From positions 186,001 to 250,000 of the forward strand of contig JAJRRO010000032.1 in assembly GCA_024279425.1 (NCBI GenBank): a stretch of DNA of 64,000 nt. Reading direction: 5' to 3'. Within the stretch, counting starts at the first letter, position 1. Each line of letters opens with the position of its first letter. Under the pieces are notes generated by a model. That model did not search any database. It saw nothing but the letters and a program-made list of their open reading frames with translations, and was not told the origin of the DNA. Origin of the DNA: Bacteroidota bacterium (GTDB taxonomy: Bacteria > Bacteroidota > Bacteroidia > Flavobacteriales > Flavobacteriaceae). Of the stretch, positions 50,458 through 60,215 are shown piece by piece. The position numbers and the translations under genes were made by a program.

Positions 50458-51626
50458 TTAATGTAATACTTATTGATAACGCCCTTATACACGCAAAACA
50501 TTATAAATAAAGAAAAAATACCTTCAAAAATCGGTTCTACTGTAAAGATTAAGAGAAATCCTATGGCATATATTAATATCATAATATTCAATGAAATGTT
50601 CTGAGGGTTTATTAGAATACTTTTCTTGATTTGAAGAAAAGAGCGAACACTATAAACTATTAGTACAATAAAAGGAATAATTCCTGATACCCTTAACACG
50701 TCAAACCACATATTATGAGAATACCCAAATTCTTTAGCATCCCAACCTAGTGGGTGTGTGAATAAATACTCTAGGGACTTTATCCATCTTCCTGTCCTAC
50801 CACCTCCACTAGCAACGTCACCCCCTCTACCACCTTCCATTCGGCCTGCAAAGGTAGTCAACCAATCTTCATTCAAATTAAAAGATACTTTGTTTAAAAC
50901 AAATGCTAAAATTGCCCCGAGAAGGAGTAGCAATATAATATTTTGTTTATAGGACTGTTTTGGGAAGGTATAAAATAAAGAAATGACGCTGGTCATTATA
51001 AAAATAACTAATTGTGTCCTACTTCCTAATCGGATAGCGCATAAAAGTGAAAGGGCAAATATTCCGATTAAAAATATATTAAAGAAAATCTTGTTTCTAC
51101 GATAACTTGCAATTAAAATGGCAGGAATACACATGTTCAATGTTAAAAAAGAACCCATGATGGTAGCAGAAGTTGGCATATTATTCCAAAACATAGGTAT
51201 TGTTCTGTCCAATTGTGCAAACCCTCCCTCCCTAAAATTTAAAAAAACTGATATTACAGCTGAAAATGAAAAAATGGAGGCCATTACAAATAATATCAAA
51301 AAAATTGTTTTTGTAGAGGTGTTTTTTCGTACTAAAAATTTTCCCAATAGATAAAAACCTGATGGAAATAGGGCATAAATCACTATAAATTGATTGCCTG
51401 CTACAGGATCAAAAGCATAAAAAATTGCATATACAATTGAGAATAAAAACAACAAAAAAACATCTAAATCTAGGTTATTGGAAATAAAATCTTTTTTCAA
51501 AAAAATTAGTATGACTAACAAATAGCCGAAAAGAAAGCCAATACCAAAAGGGTTTAAAAGATATAGTGCTAAAAGTCCACAAATCGCAAATCCTGTTCTA
51601 TTTAAATACTCTAACAGTGTTTTCAT
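50445..51626 (-). CDS. wzy: O-antigen/capsule polymerase (Wzy-like)
   Basis: The 393-residue integral membrane protein has about ten to eleven hydrophobic helices and one large periplasmic loop (about 250-310) with GGGRTGRWIKSLEYLFTHPL and FGYSHNMWFDVLRVSG, the Wzy_C-like signature with Arg and His residues. Such proteins join undecaprenyl-linked repeat units in the periplasm. It is the only polymerase-like protein of the cluster, which together with the flippase indicates a Wzx/Wzy-dependent pathway. Sequence conservation in this family is low, so the call rests on topology and place. Confidence 0.78.
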   Translation of the reverse strand: MKTLLEYLNRTGFAICGLLALYLLNPFGIGFLFGYLLVILIFLKKDFISNNLDLDVFLLFLFSIVYAIFYAFDPVAGNQFIVIYALFPSGFYLLGKFLVRKNTSTKTIFLILFVMASIFSFSAVISVFLNFREGGFAQLDRTIPMFWNNMPTSATIMGSFLTLNMCIPAILIASYRRNKIFFNIFLIGIFALSLLCAIRLGSRTQLVIFIMTSVISLFYTFPKQSYKQNIILLLLLGAILAFVLNKVSFNLNEDWLTTFAGRMEGGRGGDVASGGGRTGRWIKSLEYLFTHPLGWDAKEFGYSHNMWFDVLRVSGIIPFIVLIVYSVRSFLQIKKSILINPQNISLNIMILIYAIGFLLIFTVEPIFEGIFSLFIMFCVYKGVINKYYINCIS

Positions 51627-51677
51627 GTTTTTAATTACCAGCTATATACCAAATAATAAATTGAACTGTTTAAGGTT

Positions 51678-52940
51678 TTACCTGGATATAATTTGATTAT
51701 ATATTTCAAGTGTTCTTTTTAGATTTTTATTTCTATCATGCCGTTTTGTTCCAGTATCAATTCCACCCATTGAAATTGATATAGCTAAATTATCATTAGT
51801 GAATAATGTAGCAATATGTTGAGCTAGCATTTCTACTTCTTCAAAGCGGTATAGCAACCCTGTTTTCATTTGTGTGACCATGTCTGGGACCCCTCCTACA
51901 TATGATGCTATGCTGGGTACGCCTAATAATTGGGCTTCACCTAAAGAATTTGGACTGTTTTCGATACTTGAAGGGCATATAAAAACATGGCAATTTAAGT
52001 ACTCATCAATCATTTCTTCCGAATTTAAATGACCCAAGAAGGAGATGCGTTCTTCTAATTCATATTTTTGCAATAAAGCTTTAATATATTTGGCATAGCC
52101 CCTTAATTTCAACCTTTTCGAAAAAGAATCTGTTTTGATGATATCATCTCCGGCTATACGTAATTTAATATTAGGAAACACTTTTTTTAATAGGTAAATG
52201 GCTTCTATGACCTTGTGCAGTCCTTTTATAGGATAAGAAGCTTGGCTTAGAAATATGGTATGATTATTTTTTAAATTTATATTCCATTTTTTTGCACTGT
52301 AAAATTCATCACGCAAGGATTCGTTGCAAAAGTGGTATTTGCAATTTGGATTTATAGTTTTTACATGATTATGATCCCATGTTGTTCGCCCTATAACATT
52401 GGTTGCCAATCGCAAATATTCTTTCTCGACTTTTCGCCCTCTTTTTTCAAATTTTTTCTGGGCATTAAAAATGCTCTCTCTTTTTATAATATCAAAAAAG
52501 GTAATGTTCTTTCTTATTTCTGATGTAGAGATACCACTAATATAATACCTTGAAATAATACTAATTAGCCCTTGAATGGAAATAACGTAACTTAAATCAG
52601 GACAAGCCTTCATTAATGCTAGACCATGTGCAAATTCTATCCCGTGAATATGAACCAAATCGGGTTTAATATCATTTATTATTTTCCTCCATTCTTTCTC
52701 TAGAGAAACATCATATTCCACATTTGGTGTTTTTCCAGCTAACAGATAATAATCAATACCATTTACTATTGAATGGTATTCTTTAATATTAGGTCGCGAA
52801 GTTGCCACAGTCAATGATATACCCTTTCTAACCAGATCATTGGCTAGACCATACATCCATCCCCCAATAACAGGGACTTCACTACCTAGAGCTTTAGATA
52901 AATCAGGAAATATTGGATTGGTGATCCACAGAATCTTCAT
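51678..52940 (-). CDS. Glycosyltransferase family 4
   Basis: This 420-residue GT-B enzyme has the N-terminal MKILWITNPIFPDLSKALG, the acceptor-side LVHIHGIEFAHGLALMKACP, nucleotide-domain start HTIFLSQASYPIKGLHKVIE, and the EX7E donor site in PSSIENSPNSLGEAQLLGVP. The start codon directly adjoins the stop of the upstream glycosyltransferase. One of the repeat-unit assembling enzymes; the sugar is unknown. Confidence 0.87.
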   Translation of the reverse strand: MKILWITNPIFPDLSKALGSEVPVIGGWMYGLANDLVRKGISLTVATSRPNIKEYHSIVNGIDYYLLAGKTPNVEYDVSLEKEWRKIINDIKPDLVHIHGIEFAHGLALMKACPDLSYVISIQGLISIISRYYISGISTSEIRKNITFFDIIKRESIFNAQKKFEKRGRKVEKEYLRLATNVIGRTTWDHNHVKTINPNCKYHFCNESLRDEFYSAKKWNINLKNNHTIFLSQASYPIKGLHKVIEAIYLLKKVFPNIKLRIAGDDIIKTDSFSKRLKLRGYAKYIKALLQKYELEERISFLGHLNSEEMIDEYLNCHVFICPSSIENSPNSLGEAQLLGVPSIASYVGGVPDMVTQMKTGLLYRFEEVEMLAQHIATLFTNDNLAISISMGGIDTGTKRHDRNKNLKRTLEIYNQIISR

Positions 52941-54056
52941 TTATACTTGGTTTAAGACTTTTTTCAAAATACTAACTTGACGATGAGGATTATACTTCTC
53001 ATCTATAATTTCATATGCATTATTTCTTACCAGTTGTCTTGATTCTGTACTAAGGTTTATCCAATTCTTAATGGTATTTACTAAACTATCAAGATCATCT
53101 TTTTTGAAAAAACCTCCATTTTTGTTAGTAATGATTGCTTCGTGTTCAGGCATTTGTGATTTAAATTCATCATTTGTGATTACAGGACAACCAAAAGTAA
53201 GTGCATGAAGTGAAGTTAACCCTACCGGACCAGGGGATACGCAGACACTGGCATTGAAAAGCAACTCTCCAATTCTATTTTCATCATAACAAGGACCATA
53301 ATACCATACTTTATTTTTTAAACCAAGTTTGCTTACTAATTCTGGAATATCATTGTTCTCAACATCGGCACCGATTAAAGTCAGATTACACGATATATTC
53401 TGTTCGTAAAGTTTTTTTTGTGCCTCGACCAAAAGATTTAACTTTTTTGATTTTTGTATTCGACCTATATATATTAAAACAGGATCATTATTTTCAAAAT
53501 AATTCATAAATACCATTGAAGGTTTTAATTTTTCTCGAATAATTAGTTGCTTGTCATAGTCCAAAGAATTATATATGAGGACAAGCTTGTCCTGCCCGAA
53601 ACCTTCTTTCAGCATTACCTTCCTTGAGAATTCTCCGTATAATAGTATTTTATGACATAAACGATAAAAGTTTTTTTCAATAAATTTTCCAGCAACTGAA
53701 CTGTTTCCTTTCATTCCATGGGTCCATGCATATACCTTTTTACCCAAAAGAATAGCCAAAAGTGCTAGTAGCCAATTTGATAATAATCCAGGAGTACCTG
53801 TAATAATATAGTGCTTGTAGGGTTTAAAAACGAGCTGCCAAATTCCCTTTTGCCATTCAAACCCCGAATAAGGTATTCGTATATTTTTTACAATTTTTTT
53901 AAATCCTTTTAATGATTGATAATCCATCAACTCTATAGCTGCGTCTACCTTATCTCCAAAATAAAAGTCACATTGGAGTTCTTTGTCCATTAATTTAAAA
54001 ATGGGCGCTCTATAATGTGGGGCTAAATTAAAGATGCAGCATACTTTGTTGGTCAT
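52941..54056 (-). CDS. Glycosyltransferase family 4-like
   Basis: The 371-residue protein has an N-terminal domain with VCCIFNLAPHYRAPIFKLMD, KKVYAWTHGMKGNSSVAGKF, and a C-terminal donor domain with DPVLIYIGRIQKSKKLNLLV and NASVCVSPGPVGLTSLHALT followed by GCPVITND. The N-terminal APHYRAPIF motif is common in GT4 enzymes of exopolysaccharide loci. Sugar unknown. It sits between the PaaK-like gene (71-base gap) and the next GT4. Confidence 0.85.
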   Translation of the reverse strand: MTNKVCCIFNLAPHYRAPIFKLMDKELQCDFYFGDKVDAAIELMDYQSLKGFKKIVKNIRIPYSGFEWQKGIWQLVFKPYKHYIITGTPGLLSNWLLALLAILLGKKVYAWTHGMKGNSSVAGKFIEKNFYRLCHKILLYGEFSRKVMLKEGFGQDKLVLIYNSLDYDKQLIIREKLKPSMVFMNYFENNDPVLIYIGRIQKSKKLNLLVEAQKKLYEQNISCNLTLIGADVENNDIPELVSKLGLKNKVWYYGPCYDENRIGELLFNASVCVSPGPVGLTSLHALTFGCPVITNDEFKSQMPEHEAIITNKNGGFFKKDDLDSLVNTIKNWINLSTESRQLVRNNAYEIIDEKYNPHRQVSILKKVLNQV

Positions 54057-54127
54057 TTCAAATTGATTTGCCTATGAGAAAATAATGTGATTTCAAAATC
54101 TATAAATTTATCGGTAAATTAGTTAGT

Positions 54128-55498
54128 TTACTTAAATTTAATATTTTGTTTTAGGAATAGATGTTTTCCTCTTTTGGTGAGAGGTATATTATCGACATAC
54201 TTAAAAATAATATCTATGTCGGTAACACTTTGAATTTTCTTCTTTATTTCCATTTCGTCCTTGCTTGAAAAAGCATTACCTTTTATAATATGAATCTCTA
54301 TTTCTCCAACTTTATTTTGAATGATTTGCCATTTTGTAATATTAGCAAAAGCTTTTAAATGTTGACCAAAAATTAAAGCCGTTAAATAAACTTTTTGTCC
54401 CTGTTTTGAAAGAATGAAATCTTGTAATCTACCATATATAGTCTTGAAATGCACAATCCCTCCATTTCTATAGGATAGTTCTCCTAAGTCCCCAGTCCGA
54501 TATCGAATAAAAGGCATTCCCCGATTATTAAATCCCGTAGCGACGATATTACCTACTTCACCTACGTCTGTATCTGTGCCATTATCATTAAGGACCTCGA
54601 TATATCCATAAATAGGTGATGATTGATAGGTATAAGTATTGTCTTTTGTGTAACAATATAGACTTATCTCATTATGCCCATATTCGAAATACACCATTGA
54701 TGAGAAAGCTTTTTCAATAGTTTCTCTTTGACTATTTGTGCAAATTTCAGAAGTCAAATTTATTCCTTTAATTGTAAAATCAAGTTTTATTTCTTCATCT
54801 AGAAGATAACGAGCCATACGATCAAAAAATGAAGGGTAACCTCTTAAAATCGATGGTTTTAATTCAATAAGTTTATTTATGTATAATTTAATATTATCAT
54901 CGGTAAGGTACAGCACTGAAAATCTATAATCACCAAATAGATTTCCTTTTCTTTCCCTTACCCAAAAGATACCCTTATTTCTATCTGAAGCAGGCACTTC
55001 TATACCCCCACAACTCAAAATCAAATCAGTGTTTTTATACCCCATAAGTGAATATAGGTAGGAGTGGTGGCCATAGTCAATTAAGCCAGCCTCTGTATTG
55101 CAATAAAACTCCAACGGCTCTCCAGTACTGCCTCCAGTATTTCTTTTTCCTAAATTTTTTATATCAAACTTTTTACTAATTAATTGTACTGTATTTTTTT
55201 TAATTATTTCTTTTGATAAAAAAGGTATCCTTTTCAATTCATCGAAATTTGCTAAATCAATTTTGTTTTTGTCAAATAACAATTTATAATACTCGGTATT
55301 TTCATAAGCATATGAAAGTATTTTCAATAACATTTTATTTTGCATATTAAAAAGCTCATTTTCAGATAAATTTTCAATTGCAATTAGCTTTCCCCTAACC
55401 TCTTTTTCTATTTTTCGAGTTTTAAGTAGATGTAACTCATTATAGATTATTGAAAGAAAATTACTTTTTCTGATAACTCTTTTTAAACTTGCAATCAT
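54128..55498 (-). CDS. PaaK/CapK-like adenylate-forming enzyme
   Basis: This 456-residue member of the phenylacetate-CoA ligase-like branch has the phosphate-binding loop NTGGSTGEPLEFYCNTEAG, a central YFEYGHNEISLYCY, the hinge GMPFIRYRTGDLGEL, and a C-terminal subdomain with IYGRLQDFILSKQGQKVYL. Members inside capsule clusters are called CapK and their reaction is not established; activation of an acyl or amino-acid group for attachment to the polysaccharide is a reasonable guess. It begins 12 bases after the flippase gene. Confidence 0.82.
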   Translation of the reverse strand: MIASLKRVIRKSNFLSIIYNELHLLKTRKIEKEVRGKLIAIENLSENELFNMQNKMLLKILSYAYENTEYYKLLFDKNKIDLANFDELKRIPFLSKEIIKKNTVQLISKKFDIKNLGKRNTGGSTGEPLEFYCNTEAGLIDYGHHSYLYSLMGYKNTDLILSCGGIEVPASDRNKGIFWVRERKGNLFGDYRFSVLYLTDDNIKLYINKLIELKPSILRGYPSFFDRMARYLLDEEIKLDFTIKGINLTSEICTNSQRETIEKAFSSMVYFEYGHNEISLYCYTKDNTYTYQSSPIYGYIEVLNDNGTDTDVGEVGNIVATGFNNRGMPFIRYRTGDLGELSYRNGGIVHFKTIYGRLQDFILSKQGQKVYLTALIFGQHLKAFANITKWQIIQNKVGEIEIHIIKGNAFSSKDEMEIKKKIQSVTDIDIIFKYVDNIPLTKRGKHLFLKQNIKFK

Positions 55499-55510
55499 TT
55501 TATATTAATA

Positions 55511-56830
55511 TTATTTTAAGATTTTTTTAAAAAGTGTATAAAAACTTAAAGATTTTATCATCATGTAAAAAGATATTCTGGTCTTTTTGAATAGCAGTGG
55601 GGCGAATAAAACCGATATTGATTGCGAAATCAAGGTTGCTAGAGCTGCCCCCATTATTCCATAAATAGGAATAACTATAAAATTAAGTACAATATTTGCA
55701 ATCATTCCCACACCTAAGTAAAGGCTCGAATAACGCTGCAAGTTTTCACCTAATATCCAACCTCCTCTTGATACACCTAAAAACACAAAGATACCGGCCC
55801 ATATATGGAGACTTAAAACACCACCCGATTGATTAAATTCATCACCAAAAAGTAAATTCACTAACCAATCACTTAGAAAGGTCATTGGTAGTGCTATAGA
55901 AATAGATAACCATACCATTAAATCGTATAGGTTTTGAAGTCTATTATAATATAATTCTTCATTATGTTTTTTAGCATTTATTATTGCAGGAAATAACGAA
56001 GAACTTATAACTCCTGGAATAAAATACCAAGCTTCACTCAAACGGACCGCTGCGGCATAATGACCCACGGATTCTGTATTCATCATTTCTTTGATCATTA
56101 TTTGATCAATTTTCATGTATATTGAAACTATGATACCACTTAGGATGAGTGGCCAACTATCTTTGAGAAGTTCTTTGGCTTTTGGAATGTCAAATTTCCA
56201 TTTTTTAAAGGATTGTTTGTGTTTAAAATAGAAATACATCATGCCCGTAGTAGAGATCGTAGCATCAAAAACAATAAGGTATACAAAGGCAATTAGTGGT
56301 GCCTCTATGAGAATTAGGGTAACCTTGAGAATCGAAGATACTATCAAAACAGCAATGTTGGTGATTACCATAACCTTACTTTTTACAAGACTCTGAAAAT
56401 ATAGATCGATTATGGCAAAACTGTCGAGAAAGGTCACTGAACCTAATATGAGTATTATTTTCCTTGTAAAACTATCACCTTCAATACTAAACACTATTAT
56501 TATCAATACGGTCATTAGTATTGTGGAACCAATTGTCTGTAGGAAAAAAGAAGTACCCATTAAGGTATTTTTATCTAATGGATTTTTGACTAATTCGCGC
56601 ACTAAAATACCATTTAGGCCTAAAGTAGAGAACGCCAGGAATAAGGCTATAAAACTTTGAGCATAACTTAGAATGCCCAATTTTTCTGGACCTAAATATC
56701 TTGTAACCCATACGCCAATGAAAAGGGAAGCGAAGATTTGCAGAACCCGTCCAGCAAAAACCCATGATGTATTTGCAAAATACCTCATAAACCCCGCTTG
56801 TTTTTTTAGGTCTTTAAGTTTTTCAATCAT
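55511..56830 (-). CDS. wzx: Polysaccharide flippase (Wzx-like, MATE/MOP superfamily)
   Basis: The 439-residue protein has about 12-14 hydrophobic helices, beginning with FANTSWVFAGRVLQIFASLF and GVWVTRYLGPEKLGILSYAQ, which is the classic Polysacc_synt start. It moves undecaprenyl-linked repeat units to the periplasmic face. It is the first gene of the long minus-strand capsule operon. The 291-base gap upstream (56831-57121) must hold the operon promoter, although no clear TTG/TAnnTTTG pair was found there. Confidence 0.9.
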   Translation of the reverse strand: MIEKLKDLKKQAGFMRYFANTSWVFAGRVLQIFASLFIGVWVTRYLGPEKLGILSYAQSFIALFLAFSTLGLNGILVRELVKNPLDKNTLMGTSFFLQTIGSTILMTVLIIIVFSIEGDSFTRKIILILGSVTFLDSFAIIDLYFQSLVKSKVMVITNIAVLIVSSILKVTLILIEAPLIAFVYLIVFDATISTTGMMYFYFKHKQSFKKWKFDIPKAKELLKDSWPLILSGIIVSIYMKIDQIMIKEMMNTESVGHYAAAVRLSEAWYFIPGVISSSLFPAIINAKKHNEELYYNRLQNLYDLMVWLSISIALPMTFLSDWLVNLLFGDEFNQSGGVLSLHIWAGIFVFLGVSRGGWILGENLQRYSSLYLGVGMIANIVLNFIVIPIYGIMGAALATLISQSISVLFAPLLFKKTRISFYMMIKSLSFYTLFKKILK

Positions 56831-57121
56831 TATAAATACCCATTAATCACATATTTCGAGGCAAGATTCATAATCTATAAACGCAATTTTAAGCACACAA
56901 TTAGATTACAAAACACAAATATGCGGATTATATTTTACGCTTCTAAAATATTACGGTGGGGATATTGTTTTATTCGTTAGAATTTCGAATTCAATTTCAA
57001 TTTAGAAAAGATGACTGTAAATTGAATATATTAACAATAATTCAATTTTATTAGATTTTATGTAGTATGAAATTGTATTTAATTTAGGCTAGAGTTTAAC
57101 TTATAATACACTTAGTCTTTT

Positions 57122-60007
57122 TCAATTGATTGAAAAACCAATATTAGTGAATGTACAGTTTTCAAAATATATTGGCAAAGTACCAGGGTCTCCTTCTGTC
57201 ATTACATTACTTGGAATATTCTGAAAAATGCAATTTGTAAATTTGGTTCCACTTGTTGTCTGAAAGGTTATAAATGGAATTGAGCTAACATTCTTAAATG
57301 TTGAATTCAGAAATTCATTATTTTTCGAAGTAGCTGACCAACCAATTTCTTTTGAATTAAACAAAGTAATCGAATTTGCCAAGTCTACGTCTAAATTGAT
57401 AAATGTATTATAGTTTCCTCCTTGATTTTCGTCCCTATCCCCTCCAGAACCAACAAAACCATCATCAAAATCAATAAATGTAATCGCAGCACGAGTATCC
57501 TTTATCGTAATGTTTTTAAAAGTATTGTGATGGGCACCGTTATTTATAGTTATACAAGATGAATATTGATTGGAATAAGTTGAGAAATTACCGAAAATTT
57601 GAATATTGTCAAAAGTATTGTTGTAAACACCACTAAAATTGACTTCGATTCCTGTATTATAAGCCTTGCAATTCCTTACAATATTGTTAGTGGCTTGATC
57701 TTTCATTATGAATCCATGGCCTTGATGTGTGTCAGCTGAACCATCTCCTCTTGGGTCTCTATAAATTGTACACCCTTCTATAACATTGTTAGTGCCACCA
57801 TTGGAAATGGCTATATAATATCCTCCAAGATTATTGAGATTGTCAGAATATACTTTGGTATTTCTTATTGTACAATTATTACCCCCTTTGACATTGATTG
57901 CTTCTGCATTCGCATTTAGACTAAAACAATTTTCAACTAAACTATTATCTCCGGATATTTGAAAACTTTTACCTCCTTGGGTCAAATTGTTATTCTGTTC
58001 CCCATTATTTGTAATAATTACATTTTTTAGAACAACATTTTTCCCTACAGAATTAATACCTATTAAATAATCGGTAATTTGAAAATTGTGGATTTCAAAG
58101 TAATTTTGATGAATTTGTAATGCCTTGCCTGATAGAAAAGAAGACCCTTTTAATAGTGGCATTCTATTTGGATCGATGACATCTCCATAAGAAAATGTTG
58201 ACTCTTGAATGCTCAAAATATCTCCTGGGGTATTTCTATAACCAACAAATTTTATTGGATTTCCACTATCGCCGGACCATTGAGGAATTAATTCTTGATT
58301 ACCATAATTTCCGGCTTTGACATATATGATGTCTCCGGCACGTGCAGCTTGCATTGCATACTCCAAACTCCAAGCAGAAGCTTCAGATTGCCCATTATTA
58401 CTAGAATTGCCTGTAGTAGTTACATAATATCCTTCTGGCACAGTACCCCCCCCAATTGCCGCATTTACAGTTATTGTCAAAGTGGCAGTATCACTTAATC
58501 CAGCAGCATCTTTAACTGTGAGCGTAATTTCATAAACACCCGGGGTGTTAAACGTTCTTGTTGGGTTGGCAGCAGAAGAATCATCAAAGGGAAGATTCCA
58601 GTAATAACTTATTACCCCTTTGTCATCTGTAGAATTACTTCCGGTAAAAAGCACTTCCAATGGTGCTTCCCCAGATAAAACAGAGGCACTGGCACTGGCT
58701 ACAGGTGCTTCATTCTGCGGGGCATTGACTGTTATGGTGAGGCTTTTTGTGTTAGAGAGTCCATTCTCATCCGTAACGGTCAACGTAACACTATAACTTC
58801 CAGCCTCGGTAAATGTATGTGTTGGGTTGGCATTGGTAGCCGTAGCGCCATCCTTAAAATTCCAGCTATAACTGGAAACTGAGTTATCATCCGTTGAATT
58901 ACTTCCAGTAAATATAACTTCCAAAGGCAGGTCTCCAGAAGTTACCGAAGCGGTGGAAACCGCAACTGGGGCTTTGTTACCTTCCTCGCTCACTGTAATG
59001 GTTAAGATGTCCGTACTTGTTAAACCTTCAACATCGGTCACAGTTAAATTTACTTCATATATTCCAACTTGGGCAAAGGTATGTATAGGGTCAGGCTCTG
59101 AGCTTAATGTCCCATCCTTAAAGTCCCAAGAATAATTTGCAACAGCATTGTCATCTGAAGAATTACTTCCTGTAAATGTTACCTCTAAGGGCACTCCTCC
59201 CGCAGTCGGAGTAGCATCTGCGATTGCAATGGGCTCCTTATTGTTTTCGCCTTCTACTGACCCAGAACCTTCCTGAGAGGGTTGGTCTGCAGTTATTATA
59301 ATTTCTTCAGCCTCTTCGGGGGCACTATAGGTAACCAATAATTTAGATCCGATTTGAGAAGGATGCTCTTTGGAAGCAAATGCTAAATCGTTTCCACCCT
59401 CATGATTCATGATCAGTGTAAATAGCTCTGGTTTTATTATATCCGTTTGTAATGGTACTTCTTCCGTCTCCCCAAGTTTATACGCTTTCGTTATAGATCC
59501 CAATTGAATGCCGATATCTGGTAAGGAACCATTGGCAACGTATTCGGTCCAATCGTTTGAATTTCCTTTATGCACAGTTATAGATCCACTGCCATCATCA
59601 CTGTCAATGGTAAATTGCAGATTAACTTCTGAAATTGACCCTCCGATTGAATCTATTGGACTTAAATCAAACATCAAATAACTAGTTCTTTGTCCATCTT
59701 CCAAACGAACTATGATTTGATTATAAACGGTACCACTTTGTACGTGAGCATCGTGAATGGGAGGAAAGCTAGTTGATCTAAATTCAAACCCTTCCGGTAA
59801 ATTATTTTCCGGAGATGTTACCTCGCTGGACTGTTCCCCAATAACATTATTTTGATTTTCCGTTATTTCGTTAACAGAAGATCCCGGTTGATTAAGAATT
59901 AAATCGGTAAGAATATCATTATCCTTACTGCACGATAGAACCACCGAAATGCAGACGAAAAAAAAGCATAGCAAAATAAGAGGGACTCGCATGGGGTTAA
60001 ATCTCAT
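57122..60007 (-). CDS. Surface lipoprotein: DNRLRE-like domain, three PKD domains, right-handed beta-helix
   Basis: The 961-residue protein has a lipoprotein signal with the lipobox at VVLSC and SKDND right after the Cys, which fits the Bacteroidota signal for export to the cell surface. About 80-235 is a DNRLRE-like beta domain (TSYLMFDLSPID, FTIDSDDGSGSITVHKG). About 256-522 are three PKD repeats, each with SSDD/STDD and SYSWDFKDG-like motifs. About 530-961 is a pectate-lyase-type beta-helix (CTIRNTKVYSDNLNN, GHGFIMKDQATNNIVRNCKA). Such helices bind, cleave or epimerise acidic polysaccharides. It lies next to the capsule operon and may act on that polymer; the reaction is unknown. Confidence 0.85.
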   Translation of the reverse strand: MRFNPMRVPLILLCFFFVCISVVLSCSKDNDILTDLILNQPGSSVNEITENQNNVIGEQSSEVTSPENNLPEGFEFRSTSFPPIHDAHVQSGTVYNQIIVRLEDGQRTSYLMFDLSPIDSIGGSISEVNLQFTIDSDDGSGSITVHKGNSNDWTEYVANGSLPDIGIQLGSITKAYKLGETEEVPLQTDIIKPELFTLIMNHEGGNDLAFASKEHPSQIGSKLLVTYSAPEEAEEIIITADQPSQEGSGSVEGENNKEPIAIADATPTAGGVPLEVTFTGSNSSDDNAVANYSWDFKDGTLSSEPDPIHTFAQVGIYEVNLTVTDVEGLTSTDILTITVSEEGNKAPVAVSTASVTSGDLPLEVIFTGSNSTDDNSVSSYSWNFKDGATATNANPTHTFTEAGSYSVTLTVTDENGLSNTKSLTITVNAPQNEAPVASASASVLSGEAPLEVLFTGSNSTDDKGVISYYWNLPFDDSSAANPTRTFNTPGVYEITLTVKDAAGLSDTATLTITVNAAIGGGTVPEGYYVTTTGNSSNNGQSEASAWSLEYAMQAARAGDIIYVKAGNYGNQELIPQWSGDSGNPIKFVGYRNTPGDILSIQESTFSYGDVIDPNRMPLLKGSSFLSGKALQIHQNYFEIHNFQITDYLIGINSVGKNVVLKNVIITNNGEQNNNLTQGGKSFQISGDNSLVENCFSLNANAEAINVKGGNNCTIRNTKVYSDNLNNLGGYYIAISNGGTNNVIEGCTIYRDPRGDGSADTHQGHGFIMKDQATNNIVRNCKAYNTGIEVNFSGVYNNTFDNIQIFGNFSTYSNQYSSCITINNGAHHNTFKNITIKDTRAAITFIDFDDGFVGSGGDRDENQGGNYNTFINLDVDLANSITLFNSKEIGWSATSKNNEFLNSTFKNVSSIPFITFQTTSGTKFTNCIFQNIPSNVMTEGDPGTLPIYFENCTFTNIGFSIN

Positions 60008-60082
60008 TAAGCGGATAAAATATATTAATTTATTTCGTTTGCAATGGTACTAAATTACTGTGGATCACCGTTATAAACATCG

Positions 60083-60102
60083 TTTTTTTCGATGAAATGC
60101 AT
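60083..60102 (-). promoter_or_regulatory. Upstream motif shared with the paralogous lipoprotein gene
   Basis: TTTTTTCGATGAAATGCAT (ending at 60102, plus strand), 76-95 bases before the ATG at 60007, matches the TTTTCGATGAACTGCAT units found 91-127 bases before the paralogous gene. The like placement before two related genes suggests a common regulator site. The remaining gap 60008-60215 holds nothing else recognised. Confidence 0.4.
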
Positions 60103-60215
60103 TGTTTTGCAAAATCAGCTACAATTACAAAGGCCTAATTAAGCTGTGAAAATAAATGTCAACATATATTATTAACAATTTTGAAATTATCTTGAATAAG
60201 AGATTTAGTTCCTGA

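Noticed and set aside
57122-60007. Internal near-repeats in 58440-59245 that might suggest a repeat array
   Set aside because: They are three coding PKD domains of one protein, spaced by about 260 bases and varied in sequence; not CRISPR.
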